From contig JADFYG010000005.1 in NCBI GenBank assembly GCA_015233155.1, positions 1 through 64,000 of the forward strand: a stretch of 64,000 nucleotides of DNA, read 5' to 3'. Every line of letters starts with the position of its first letter. The first letter of the stretch is position 1. Of this stretch, positions 56,460 to 64,000 are shown one piece after another. This DNA comes from Candidatus Rifleibacteriota bacterium (GTDB taxonomy: Bacteria > Muiribacteriota > Ozemobacteria > Ozemobacterales > Ozemobacteraceae). The notes under the pieces are model-generated. The model did no database searches. It saw only the letters and a list, made by a program, of their open reading frames with translations, and was not told the origin of the DNA. Position numbers and translations under genes: made by a program.

Positions 56460-57653
56460 TTACTCGTTAATCGCAACAACGACACCGGCGCCAACGGTAT
56501 GACCACCTTCTCGAATGGCGAACCGAAGTTCTTTCTCGCAAGCGATCGGAGTTATCAATTCGCAATCCAACTCAACACGGTCGCCGGGCATGACCATTTC
56601 CTTGCCTGCGGGAAGAGTGCAAACACCCGTGACATCTGTAGTTCTGAAGTAGAATTGGGGTCGATAACCAGTGAAGAACGGAGTGTGGCGGCCGCCTTCT
56701 TCCTTTGAAAGGATATACACAGATCCGCGGAATTTCTTGTGAGGAGTGATGCTCTTGGGCTTGGCGAGAACCATACCACGCTCAACATCCTTCTTTTCAA
56801 TGCCGCGCAGGAGAAGACCAACGTTGTCGCCAGCCTGGCCCTGATCAAGAAGCTTGCGGAACATTTCAACACCTGTGCATGTGGTCGTCTTGACCTCTTC
56901 CATGAGACCAATCAGTTCAACCTGTTCGCCAACCTTAACCATGCCGCGCTCAATACGACCAGTGACAACAGTGCCGCGACCGGTGATTGTGAACACATCT
57001 TCGACTGGCATCAGGAAGGGCTTATCCAATGCGCGAGCGGGATCCGGAATATATTCGTCAATTGCTTTCACAAGATCAAGAATACATTGACATGCGGGAC
57101 CTTCACCATTGGCTTCCATAGCGCGAAGCGCGGAACCACGAATGATGGGAGTCTTATCACCAGGGAATTCATACTTGTTGAGCAAATCGCGAACTTCGAG
57201 TTCTACGAGTTCAAGCAATTCCGGATCGTCAACCATGTCGCACTTATTCAGGAAGACAAGAATGTAGGGAACACCGACCTGCCGGGCCAGAAGAACGTGC
57301 TCTTTTGTCTGAGGCATCGGGCCGTCAGCAGCGCTTACTACCAGAATCGCTCCATCCATCTGGGCAGCGCCGGTGATCATGTTTTTGATGTAATCAGCAT
57401 GCCCCGGACAGTCAACGTGGGCATAATGGCGCTTGTCCGACTCATATTCGACGTGACAAGTGTTAATAGTGATACCACGTGCCTTTTCTTCAGGAGCGGA
57501 GTCGATCTGGTCATAAGCCATAGCCTTAGACTTACCGGCCTTAGCGAGCGTCATGGTAATCGCGGCGGTCAGTGTGGTCTTGCCATGATCGATGTGACCG
57601 ATCGTACCGACATTCACGTGCAACTTGTTGCGGAGAAAAGTTTCCTTTGCCAT
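56460..57653 (-). CDS. tuf: Translation elongation factor EF-Tu
   Basis: 397 residues; GAGGAGG ahead of the ATG. GTPase that brings aminoacyl-tRNA to the ribosome. G1 is GHIDHGKT (19-26), the switch I region is [13 protein letters not shown]3 is DCPGH, and G4 is NKCD. Domains II and III follow ([14 protein letters not shown] and [20 protein letters not shown]). All key residues are present. It is flanked by three tRNA genes upstream and rpmG downstream; only one tuf copy is in the window. Confidence 0.98.
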   Translation of the reverse strand: MAKETFLRNKLHVNVGTIGHIDHGKTTLTAAITMTLAKAGKSKAMAYDQIDSAPEEKARGITINTCHVEYESDKRHYAHVDCPGHADYIKNMITGAAQMDGAILVVSAADGPMPQTKEHVLLARQVGVPYILVFLNKCDMVDDPELLELVELEVRDLLNKYEFPGDKTPIIRGSALRAMEANGEGPACQCILDLVKAIDEYIPDPARALDKPFLMPVEDVFTITGRGTVVTGRIERGMVKVGEQVELIGLMEEVKTTTCTGVEMFRKLLDQGQAGDNVGLLLRGIEKKDVERGMVLAKPKSITPHKKFRGSVYILSKEEGGRHTPFFTGYRPQFYFRTTDVTGVCTLPAGKEMVMPGDRVELDCELITPIACEKELRFAIREGGHTVGAGVVVAINE

Positions 57654-57693
57654 TTAGAGCCCTCCTCAATAGGTGTTAACGAGAGATTTGAAA

Positions 57694-57767
57694 AGCCCGC
57701 GACCGGGATTGAACCGGTGACCTCTTGCTTACCATGCAAGTGCTCTACCGAACTGAGCTACACGGGC
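57694..57767 (-). tRNA. tRNA-Thr (GGT)
   Basis: Minus strand. Acceptor arms GCCCGTG and CGCGGGC pair with one T-G. The anticodon stem CTTGC/GCAAG encloses ATGGTAA, giving GGT. It is the last tRNA before tuf, matching the tRNA-Thr that precedes tufB in E. coli. Confidence 0.95.
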
Positions 57768-57781
57768 GGAAGAACGAACAA

Positions 57782-57864
57782 TGGAGAGGGGTGGATTTGA
57801 ACCACCGTAGGCGTCAGCCAACAGATTTACAGTCTGCCCCCTTTAGCCACTCGGGCACCTCTCC
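57782..57864 (-). tRNA. tRNA-Tyr (GTA)
   Basis: Minus strand, class II tRNA with a long variable arm. Acceptor arms GGAGAGG and CCTCTCC pair fully. The anticodon stem GCAGA/TCTGT encloses CTGTAAA, giving GTA. Confidence 0.96.
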
Positions 57865-57879
57865 GGGATTTCGATGAGA

Positions 57880-57952
57880 AGCCGACGATGGGACTCGAAC
57901 CCGCAACCTGCTGATTACAAATCAGCTGCTCTGCCAATTGAGCTACGCCGGC
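57880..57952 (-). tRNA. tRNA-Thr (TGT)
   Basis: Minus strand. Acceptor arms GCCGGCG and CGTCGGC pair. The anticodon stem GCTGA/TCAGC encloses TTTGTAA, giving TGT. First gene of the operon, about 60 bases after the -10 element. Confidence 0.96.
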
Positions 57953-58011
57953 ACTCTTCCGATTGATTGCATTGTAAAAGAACTGTACCGTCCACGTGAC
58001 GGTATTCGGCG

Positions 58012-58040
58012 ATTATAGACCAGAATAAACGCAAAGTCAA
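58012..58040 (-). promoter_or_regulatory. Strong sigma-70 promoter of the tRNA-tuf-ribosomal operon
   Basis: Minus strand: -35 TTGACT (58035-58040), a 17-base spacer and a perfect -10 TATAAT (58012-58017). The -35 overlaps the rlmB stop codon. A GC-rich segment between the -10 and the first tRNA could be a discriminator or leader. Confidence 0.9.
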
Positions 58041-59041
58041 CTGATTTGTGCGTTTTTTTCTTCTCCGAATCCATGCTGTTTCAGGATCTCATACAGCGCA
58101 ACCGATGTACTGACCGAGACATTCAGCGAAGGTGTTTTACCAAACATGGGCAGTCGCACGATATCGTCGCACACAGCTCTGATACGTGGTCCCAGCCCCT
58201 CATCCTCGCCACCGACAACCAGAACCAGCTTATCCATGTACCGGACTTGATCATATCTATTACTGCCATTTTCGGCCAAACCAACGATATGAAATCCCGC
58301 CCTTCGGAACTGCTCGATAGCCTCCCCGATGTTGACAACACGAGCCACTGGAAGATGAAGCGCGGCGCCCTGTGAAGTCCTGATCGCCCACTCTGTCATT
58401 CCTGCAGCCCTATGCAGCGGAATGATCACACCATGCGCCCCAACGCATTCCGCTGTGCGAACAACCGCACCAAGATTGCGCGGATCTTCCACATGATTCA
58501 ATGCCACGACGATCGCTCGCTTAGCAGCCTTCGCATCAGCAAGAAGTTTATCCATATCGGCATAAGCAAAAGCTCCGAGCCGCGCAACAAAACCCTGTTT
58601 TGCGTTCGGATATTTTTTATTGAAAGCTTCCGGCGGTAAAAATTGCCATTTTACGCTTCTGAGGCGGGCAGCCTCAATGACATCTTCAGTGCCACGAATT
58701 CCTTCGCGAAGCAATAGCCCCTCGATCGGCGTTCCGGCACGCAAGGCGGCAAGAACCTCATGACGGCCGATTACGAGAACAGGCCCATCCATCTGGTCAT
58801 TCGAAGAACCATCAGACTGCGGATTCCGCGCGGGACGACGATCTGCAAATCGCCCAAATCTTCCTGCGGTGTTGCGAGCGACGGGATCAGCTGAAGTCAT
58901 ACCAGGTTTGCGCTTAACTAACACCGGGTCGCGCTTCTCCGTAGCTGGCGACCTGACCGAATCGCGCCCGGAAGAATCTTTAATTGGGTGCTTATGTTGA
59001 CTTTTAGAAGGCGGACCTTCACGGCGTGGCGGCATCGGCAT
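58037..59041 (-). CDS. rlmB: 23S rRNA 2'-O-ribose methyltransferase (TrmH/RlmB family)
   Basis: 334 residues from the ATG at 59041, eight bases after GAGGAG; the frame upstream is open only because it overlaps mrnC. Residues 1-85 are a basic, disordered extension. The substrate-binding domain (about 90-165) contains VIGRHEVLAALRAG, and the SPOUT methyltransferase follows. Motif 1 is LNHVEDPRNLGAVVRTAE, motif 2 VVGGEDEGLG, motif 3 LPMFGKTPSLNVSVSTSVAL with the trefoil-knot AdoMet site. By family, RlmB methylates G2251 of 23S rRNA; other SpoU targets are possible. Five bases separate it from mrnC. Confidence 0.9.
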   Translation of the reverse strand: MPMPPRREGPPSKSQHKHPIKDSSGRDSVRSPATEKRDPVLVKRKPGMTSADPVARNTAGRFGRFADRRPARNPQSDGSSNDQMDGPVLVIGRHEVLAALRAGTPIEGLLLREGIRGTEDVIEAARLRSVKWQFLPPEAFNKKYPNAKQGFVARLGAFAYADMDKLLADAKAAKRAIVVALNHVEDPRNLGAVVRTAECVGAHGVIIPLHRAAGMTEWAIRTSQGAALHLPVARVVNIGEAIEQFRRAGFHIVGLAENGSNRYDQVRYMDKLVLVVGGEDEGLGPRIRAVCDDIVRLPMFGKTPSLNVSVSTSVALYEILKQHGFGEEKNAQIS

Positions 59042-59046
59042 TGAGA

Positions 59047-59550
59047 TTACTCCTCGTCTGGTGGAGCCGGTTCGGCCCCCGGTTTGCTCCCGGCGATGGT
59101 TCTCGCCAGGCGAAAAACGCTCTGAAGACGGCTCTGTTGCCCCGTCAGAAAAAGATATCCCACCCAGGCTTCGAAAGCTGTACTGCGGGCATATTCTCCC
59201 TTGCTCGCACCCGCATGGGGCCTGCTTGGAAGCTTGGCATTTCTCCAATGTTTCAATAGAATTTCTTCTTTTCCTTTTAGAGTCGGGAGAATATCCGCAA
59301 ACAGCCTTGCCTGATGAGCGGCACAGACAACGCTCACAACCGAAGAGTGCAACTTTCCTGCTGCATTTGGCGAAGACTTAACATGTTGAAGCCGCACTCC
59401 AAGCTCATAGACCGCATCGCCGATGTAAGCCAGCGTGCGGGCAGGAAGCCGTTCGACCTCGTCGAGATCCCAGATCGTTTCTAGCGGAAACGCGAAATCG
59501 AGATCTTCTCCGAGACCAGAAATACCGCTATCTATGGGCACACTGCTCAC
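59047..59550 (-). CDS. mrnC: Mini-ribonuclease III
   Basis: 167 residues from the GTG at 59550, which overlaps the cysS stop (GTGA). A catalytic RNase III domain without the double-stranded RNA-binding domain. Motif LAYIGDAVYELGVR holds the signature Asp, and STAFEAWVGYLFLTGQ the second acidic cluster. In B. subtilis Mini-III matures 23S rRNA as a homodimer. The cysS-mrnC-rlmB order is the same as in Firmicutes, which supports the assignment. Confidence 0.93.
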   Translation of the reverse strand: MSSVPIDSGISGLGEDLDFAFPLETIWDLDEVERLPARTLAYIGDAVYELGVRLQHVKSSPNAAGKLHSSVVSVVCAAHQARLFADILPTLKGKEEILLKHWRNAKLPSRPHAGASKGEYARSTAFEAWVGYLFLTGQQSRLQSVFRLARTIAGSKPGAEPAPPDEE

Positions 59551-60995
59551 AGTCGCCGCCAGCGTGAACCTTCGCGAGTGTCCTCAATGGTAAAGCCGGC
59601 AATTTTGATTTGGTCGCGAATTTTATCTGCGAGGTCATATCGTTTCGCAGTTTTCAGCTCTTTGCGCAGCTCGATGATCAAGTCCATCAGCGGTTCTACA
59701 TCCGCCACACCCTTACCAACAGCTGACACTGGAACAATACCCAAAAGATCCTCACCCCAACGCTTCAGGACTGCGAGTCCCTCCCGCGCCTCTATTGGCG
59801 ACAAAGGTGTCTGCGCAGCTAAACGATTGAAAGCTGTTGCGAAGGTGTAGAGATGCGCTATCGCTCCCGGAGTATCCAGGTCGTTGTCCAACGCTTCTCC
59901 GATCTGCCGGTCTGCATCATGACAAAGTGTCGAAATGTCGCAGCTGACCGCATTTGTCCCTTCCGTCCCTTTTGAAGCTGTCTCAAGAAATGCCTTGAGC
60001 ACGGCAAGGCGTGTGAGTCCGGCTGCTGCCGCCGAGATGGCTTCTTCCGTGTAATTTGTAGGTGAACGGTAATGCGTAGACAGAATGAACACGCGTATAG
60101 CTTCAGCCGAATGACGCGTGAGCAAATCACGACAGGTCTTGAAGTTGCCAAGCGATTTCCCCATCTTCACACCATCAACAGTGACCATATTGTTATGAAC
60201 CCAATATCTGGCAAATGTCTTACCTGTTACACACTCGCTCTGTGCAATTTCACACTCGTGATGCGGAAACATATTTTCCAGACCACCGCCGTGAATGTCA
60301 AATGTTTCGCCAAGATACTTGGTGCTCATAACCGAACATTCGATGTGCCAACCGGGATATCCGCGACCCCACGGAGAATTCCACTGGAGTATGTGAATTG
60401 GCTCAGCTTTCTTCCAAAGCGCAAAGTCGCGCGGATTGCGCTTTTCCGAACGCGCTTCGACACGTACTGCCTCGCGCTGCTCATCAAGAACACGCCCTGA
60501 AAGCTTTCCATACTGCGGAAAAGAGTTCACGTCGAAATATACGTTGCCACCAATTTCGTATGCATGGCCCTTGTTTAGAAGAATCTGCACGGCTTCAATC
60601 TGTTCGCCGATATGCTGGGTGGCCCGCACGTAGAAGCTTGGATGTGCAATCTTCAAGGCTTCCATGTCGGTAAAATACTGAAACATATATCGATCGACAA
60701 TCTCCAGCGGATGCACTCGATCGATACGAGCCTGTTTCTGAATCTTATCCTCGCCAGAATCAGCATTGTCGGTGAGATGACCGACGTCGGTGATGTTCTG
60801 AACGTAGCGAACCTGCATCCCACGCCCACGAAGATGTTTTACCAGAACATCGAAAGTAATATAGCTTTTTGCATGACCAAGGTGAGGTGGCCCGTAAACG
60901 GTTGGACCGCAGACATAAATACCAACCTGGCCCTCGGTTAGCGGTTTAAACTCTTCTTTCGTTCGTGTCATTGAGTTATAAAGATGAACGGACAT
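59547..60995 (-). CDS. cysS: Cysteinyl-tRNA synthetase
   Basis: 482 residues from the ATG at 60995, directly after GGAGG; in-frame codons to 61067 are not supported. Class I enzyme that charges tRNA-Cys. The zinc and substrate Cys is in YVCGPTVY (Cys29). HIGH appears as HLGH (38-41), and KMSKS as KMGKS in [11 protein letters not shown]. Further zinc ligands are in WHIECSVMS and [12 protein letters not shown]-terminal DALR domain follows. The gene ends 3 bases inside mrnC, so translation is coupled. Confidence 0.97.
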   Translation of the reverse strand: MSVHLYNSMTRTKEEFKPLTEGQVGIYVCGPTVYGPPHLGHAKSYITFDVLVKHLRGRGMQVRYVQNITDVGHLTDNADSGEDKIQKQARIDRVHPLEIVDRYMFQYFTDMEALKIAHPSFYVRATQHIGEQIEAVQILLNKGHAYEIGGNVYFDVNSFPQYGKLSGRVLDEQREAVRVEARSEKRNPRDFALWKKAEPIHILQWNSPWGRGYPGWHIECSVMSTKYLGETFDIHGGGLENMFPHHECEIAQSECVTGKTFARYWVHNNMVTVDGVKMGKSLGNFKTCRDLLTRHSAEAIRVFILSTHYRSPTNYTEEAISAAAAGLTRLAVLKAFLETASKGTEGTNAVSCDISTLCHDADRQIGEALDNDLDTPGAIAHLYTFATAFNRLAAQTPLSPIEAREGLAVLKRWGEDLLGIVPVSAVGKGVADVEPLMDLIIELRKELKTAKRYDLADKIRDQIKIAGFTIEDTREGSRWRRL

Positions 60996-61133
60996 AATTA
61001 CCTCCAAATATGCGGGAATAATTCGCCGCAGGGGTAAAGATGATATCATAAATCGATAGAAGACCACTCCCGAGTTTCAACGAGTATGTCGATGGCTACA
61101 ATAAGCGACGTTTCGCGCGAAAAGGGGAAAGTC

Positions 61134-61316
61134 ATGACTACAAGTCAGGTGTCAAGCCTTATTCTCGATCGCCTTGCCGAGGGGGCCAGCTTCAAAGAAC
61201 TCCAGACTTTATATGGTTTCTCAAAAAAAGATTTGATTGCAGCCGCTATTTCGGGAGTGGAAGAGTTACATAGCGAATATATCAATATGCTTATCGAGCG
61301 ATTTAAATCGAAATAA
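61134..61316 (+). CDS. Small HTH-like protein (60 residues)
   Basis: Start at the ATG at 61134, six bases after AGGGGA; two further in-frame starts upstream (61086, 61092) lack a site. The C-terminal part (FKELQTLYGFSKKDLIAAAI) resembles the helix-turn-helix of DUF433-like antitoxin proteins, where a helical pair follows a short insertion site. No toxin gene is adjacent. Residues at the N-terminus (SSLILDRLAEGASFKEL) would fit a dimerisation helix. Divergent from cysS. Confidence 0.55.
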   Translation: MTTSQVSSLILDRLAEGASFKELQTLYGFSKKDLIAAAISGVEELHSEYINMLIERFKSK

Positions 61317-61363
61317 ACCTCAGTTTTCTCAAAAGATCACGATGACGGTAAACAGATCGTGAA

Positions 61364-62839
61364 ATGTGGAGTATGATCGTGAGCCAAGTCAATGATTTCC
61401 GGGCCCGAATAGCCCGTCAATTGCTCCTGGCTATAAAGGATCCCAATCCTAATCTGCGATTTCTTGCCCTGGAAGGCCTTCAGTTTTGTCCGGGAATCCC
61501 TGAAATCGAGCGCATTCTTCCCCTGCTCACAGACAATGACCGCTTTGTAAAGTGGAAAGCAATTCAGATCGCAGGGCTTCTACGCCTTAAATCCGCCGGG
61601 CCATATCTGCTCAAGTTGCTTTTCTCTCCGGATATGAATACCAGATCTTATTCCGCGTTAGCCCTTGGTCATCTATCAGATCCTCTTCATATCTCAGCTC
61701 TGGGAGACCTGTTTTCGCGTGAAAATTCCGCCAAGGTCAGACAATCGATCATTCGCAGCCTGGGAGGCTTCACTGAAACCATCCCATGGGAGATTCTGAG
61801 CAAAGCGGCACTTGACGAGGATGTCGGTGTCAGACTCGATCTTGCCAAGGTCTTGGGGGGCATAGCTCCAAATCCGACCGCCTGCGATATTCTGCTAAAT
61901 TTGATCGAACAAGAAACCAATACGCATGTTTTCGCCACCGCAATACTCTCATTAGGCCGGTTTCAGCAACCAAAGCTGCTCGGATATTTCCAGCACAGCC
62001 TGCAACACCAGGACCCACGCATTCGTGGCAACGCCATTGAGGCACTTGGCAGGCTTCCTTTCGATCAGATCGAGACCTTATTGACACCTTTTTTGAAAGA
62101 TTCCTCAAGCCGGGTGCGTGCAAACGTAGTCAGCATTTTTATTGAAAACGGCAAGATTGATGCGGTGATGCCGGAAATCGATAGGATGTTGGATTCAACT
62201 AATCGATGGGAACGTGCAAGTGGAGCCTGGTTAGCGGGCAACTATTGCCTTGTAAACGCCTTGCCTGCGTTGATCCGACTGCTGAACGATGAGGAGGCCG
62301 TCGTTGCTGAGCGCTGTGCATGGTCCCTGGGTCGTCTGCGGGCTCCGAATACATTCAAAATTCTTTGGAATGCCTATCAAACGGCCAGTCAGTGGGCACT
62401 AACCCATATCATCAAGGCGATGTACGAAGTCGCCACGAAATGCGACGTCGATGCGCTCATCACTTTACTCGAAAAAGAACGCAGTCCCTTGATCAAATCA
62501 CAAATTATGGACATCATTACCAGTCTTCGTGAAACGAAAGTGCGCGATATAATAGTTTCTTACAGAACAGATTCAGATATCCGGGTGCGCCTGAGCGTAT
62601 ACAAATATCTCGGAACCGTTGTATGGGAAACATCAAGCGCGCTTTTGCGCGAAGGGCTGAACGACACCAACGCAAAAATACGCGGTATGTGCGCGGATCT
62701 GATGATGCGCGCAGGCGATTTGAGCGGACTCAGTACACTTTCAAATCTGTTGAACGATCACGACAAACTACAACGAGTGCAAAAAGTTTCCACACTTCGG
62801 GAACTTGCCGCCCTTTTTCATCCTGCTGACCCGTCCTGA
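61364..62839 (+). CDS. HEAT-repeat protein
   Basis: 491 residues from the ATG at 61364; a GTG at 61379 has GGAG eight bases upstream and may be the real start. Nearly the whole protein is HEAT (PBS-lyase type) repeats, such as FVKWKAIQIAGLLRLKSAGP, PRIRGNAIEALGRLPFDQIE and RWERASGAWLAGNYCLVNAL. There is no signal peptide or membrane segment, so it is a cytosolic scaffold. The partner is not evident. It ends about 80 bases ahead of a very strong bidirectional terminator. Confidence 0.85.
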   Translation: MWSMIVSQVNDFRARIARQLLLAIKDPNPNLRFLALEGLQFCPGIPEIERILPLLTDNDRFVKWKAIQIAGLLRLKSAGPYLLKLLFSPDMNTRSYSALALGHLSDPLHISALGDLFSRENSAKVRQSIIRSLGGFTETIPWEILSKAALDEDVGVRLDLAKVLGGIAPNPTACDILLNLIEQETNTHVFATAILSLGRFQQPKLLGYFQHSLQHQDPRIRGNAIEALGRLPFDQIETLLTPFLKDSSSRVRANVVSIFIENGKIDAVMPEIDRMLDSTNRWERASGAWLAGNYCLVNALPALIRLLNDEEAVVAERCAWSLGRLRAPNTFKILWNAYQTASQWALTHIIKAMYEVATKCDVDALITLLEKERSPLIKSQIMDIITSLRETKVRDIIVSYRTDSDIRVRLSVYKYLGTVVWETSSALLREGLNDTNAKIRGMCADLMMRAGDLSGLSTLSNLLNDHDKLQRVQKVSTLRELAALFHPADPS

Positions 62840-62920
62840 AGCAGATTGTGAGATTTCGGTCACTTCTTTTAACGATTTGACAAGCTAACTAAGCAAAATC
62901 CTTTGTATCCGACAATCTTC

Positions 62921-62963
62921 GCATATACAAAACGCCCGCTAAAAGCGGGCGTTTTGTATATGC
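62921..62963. terminator. Bidirectional terminator, perfect 20-base stem
   Basis: The arms 62921-62940 and 62944-62963 are exactly complementary and flank a three-base loop (AAA). The GC core is CGCCCGCT/AGCGGGCG, with AAAA and TTTT outside. It ends both the HEAT gene on the plus strand and the small peptide gene on the minus strand. Confidence 0.9.
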
Positions 62964-62980
62964 GGCAAAAATGGAAAAAA

Positions 62981-63067
62981 TCAGTCAGCGAGATAACCGT
63001 ATACGTAACCACCAAAAGCGAAAGCGCTGATCAAGATCGCCCACCAGATAAAACGGAAGATCGACAT
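62981..63067 (-). CDS. 28-residue single-pass membrane peptide
   Basis: Minus-strand ORF of 29 codons. It starts MSIFRFIWW and ends YGYLAD, with a continuous hydrophobic core (about 4-25) that makes one membrane helix and aromatic caps at both ends. AGGAGGG lies five bases before the ATG. A promoter (63103-63132) and a strong terminator flank it, so it has every sign of its own short transcript. I know no homologue. Possible roles are a small membrane regulator or the membrane-active part of a type I toxin-antitoxin pair; no antisense RNA signal was found in the sequence. Confidence 0.75.
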   Translation of the reverse strand: MSIFRFIWWAILISAFAFGGYVYGYLAD

Positions 63068-63102
63068 GCCTTCCCTCCTATAATGTGAGATGAACGGGAA
63101 TT

Positions 63103-63132
63103 ATGATAACATACACGCGGGAAAGCCGTCAA
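63103..63132 (-). promoter_or_regulatory. Promoter of the small membrane peptide gene
   Basis: Minus strand: TTGACG (63127-63132), an 18-base spacer and TATCAT (63103-63108). Each hexamer matches five of six consensus bases. The start codon is 35 bases past the -10. Confidence 0.6.
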
Positions 63133-63250
63133 AACTCTCGCACCAACTACAACAATATATTCTCAGATTTACCATGAAAATACCACAACCAATGCCATTT
63201 TCAGGGGGCATACCGCCTGCCGGGATACGTTCTTCGGAGAGAAATATATC

Positions 63251-64000
63251 ATGTTAAAACATCATTCTTACAGTGCCATAACAAGTGTTTCTCGCAGCAT
63301 CATTGCTAAGTTTGGTCTTACCGCACTCGCCGCCGCCTGGCTGCTTTTTACTCCATTCACAGTATTGGCTGAAGACCCGATCAATACTAATGTCCTGGTT
63401 GAAACCGCAGTCAATCACATATACCAGAAGCGATACAAGCAAGCTTATGAAATATTACGGCAGGCTTATGAAAATTCGCCGCGCCATCCAGGAGTGCATT
63501 TCAATCTCGGTCGATTGTTCGAGCTGACGGGTAATTTCTCTGAAGCCTTGAAAGAGTATCAGCTCGCTGCCGTGCTTGATCCGTCGATGATTGCTGCCAG
63601 ACGCGGCATCGGTAGATGTTCGGTCGAAATCAAGCGCGAAAAAAGCGAAGAACAGGGAAATATCACGGCGCAGGTCATGGCACAAGCCGCCAGTGAGCGA
63701 CAGACGCGCCGACCTGAGCCTGATCAAGGTCCCGCAAACCGGCCTCAGAATTTCCGCAATAATCAGCCGCCCGCCAAATTGCGCGCTCCAGTGGTAGTAC
63801 AAACTGCCGCAATAGAACGCCAACCGATTCAAATGCTTCCAGCCATGTCGCGATCGACTGAACTTCCGGCGGTTGAGGATTTGCGCGTCCCCCCCCTCCC
63901 CCCTCAAGTGACGCAAAGAGTGCGGCAACAATCGAAAAGCAACGCGGAAAGCCGCATCGAAAGTGAACTGGAAAATGGGAATCTATCGCAGGCGTTGTCA
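63251..64000 (+). CDS. Exported TPR protein, N-terminal part (runs off the window)
   Basis: 250 codons are visible with no stop before the window end. The ATG at 63251 has GGAG eleven bases upstream. A signal peptide covers about 1-40 (LTALAAAWLLFTPFTVLA). One or two TPR units follow (HIYQKRYKQAYEILRQAYEN and VHFNLGRLFELTGNFSEALK). From about 140 the sequence is Pro/Gln/Arg-rich and disordered (including a stretch of Pro near 220). A further helical repeat begins at the very end. The first part resembles the TPR protein at 14006. Confidence 0.8.
   Translation, partial: MLKHHSYSAITSVSRSIIAKFGLTALAAAWLLFTPFTVLAEDPINTNVLVETAVNHIYQKRYKQAYEILRQAYENSPRHPGVHFNLGRLFELTGNFSEALKEYQLAAVLDPSMIAARRGIGRCSVEIKREKSEEQGNITAQVMAQAASERQTRRPEPDQGPANRPQNFRNNQPPAKLRAPVVVQTAAIERQPIQMLPAMSRSTELPAVEDLRVPPLPPQVTQRVRQQSKSNAESRIESELENGNLSQALS

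Overview
The window reads as chromosomal DNA of a two-membrane (Gram-negative type) bacterium. Seen directly: a TolC-type outer-membrane channel with its adaptor and ABC pump, a PorV-like barrel, several lipoboxes, and type IV pilus motor ATPases. Many TPR, Sel1 and HEAT repeat proteins, GAF-GGDEF signalling proteins, a giant Ig-like surface protein, and a cysS-mrnC-rlmB cluster recall uncultured lineages such as Candidatus Riflebacteria. That assignment is inference from gene content, not from a database search.

Layout. 1-904: end of a transposase-like gene, apparently split by a frameshift. 1057-6385: FHA-GAF-degenerate GGDEF protein, DUF2325 coiled-coil protein, then an ECF sigma factor translationally coupled to a very long Ser/Thr-rich anti-sigma protein; a terminator follows. 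6386-7252: AT-rich non-coding stretch. 7253-12064: TolC / HlyD-MacA / ABC ATPase / MacB permease efflux operon. 12271-12948: lipoprotein. 13081-13846: promoter, seven tRNAs (Pro, Gly, Arg, His, Arg, Lys, Lys) and a terminator. 14006-18570: exported TPR protein, polysaccharide deacetylase, HAD phosphatase (minus) and class II fructose-bisphosphate aldolase. 18567-23846: lipoprotein, a small unknown protein, YbjN-like protein, exported repeat protein and a membrane-anchored HEAT protein. 23885-31143: STAS protein, zinc-ribbon miniprotein (minus), Cache-type sensor without output domain, two TPR proteins, CHASE2-GAF-GGDEF diguanylate cyclase.

31163-42913: mostly minus strand. Sel1 protein, aroC, a plus-strand HEAT protein, a prepilin-peptidase-like protein lacking its catalytic aspartates, a type IV pilin, pilT, pilB, aroE, a second STAS protein, the PorV-like barrel and a lipoprotein. 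42992-52666: one gene of about 3220 codons for a secreted multi-Ig protein ending in a FlgD/T9SS-like C-terminal domain. 52799-58040: translation operon on the minus strand: strong promoter, tRNA-Thr, tRNA-Tyr, tRNA-Thr, tuf, rpmG, tRNA-Trp, secE, nusG, rplK, rplA, L10 leader with attenuator, rplJ, rplL, terminator. rpoB does not follow. 58037-60995: cysS, mrnC, rlmB. 61134-64000: small HTH-like protein, HEAT protein, a 28-codon membrane peptide gene with its own promoter and terminator, and the start of an exported TPR protein that runs off the window.

Main themes: cyclic-di-GMP signalling (one intact and one degenerate GGDEF protein), type IV pili, envelope scaffolding by repeat proteins, and core translation. 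I found no CRISPR array, complete mobile element or secondary-metabolite cluster.
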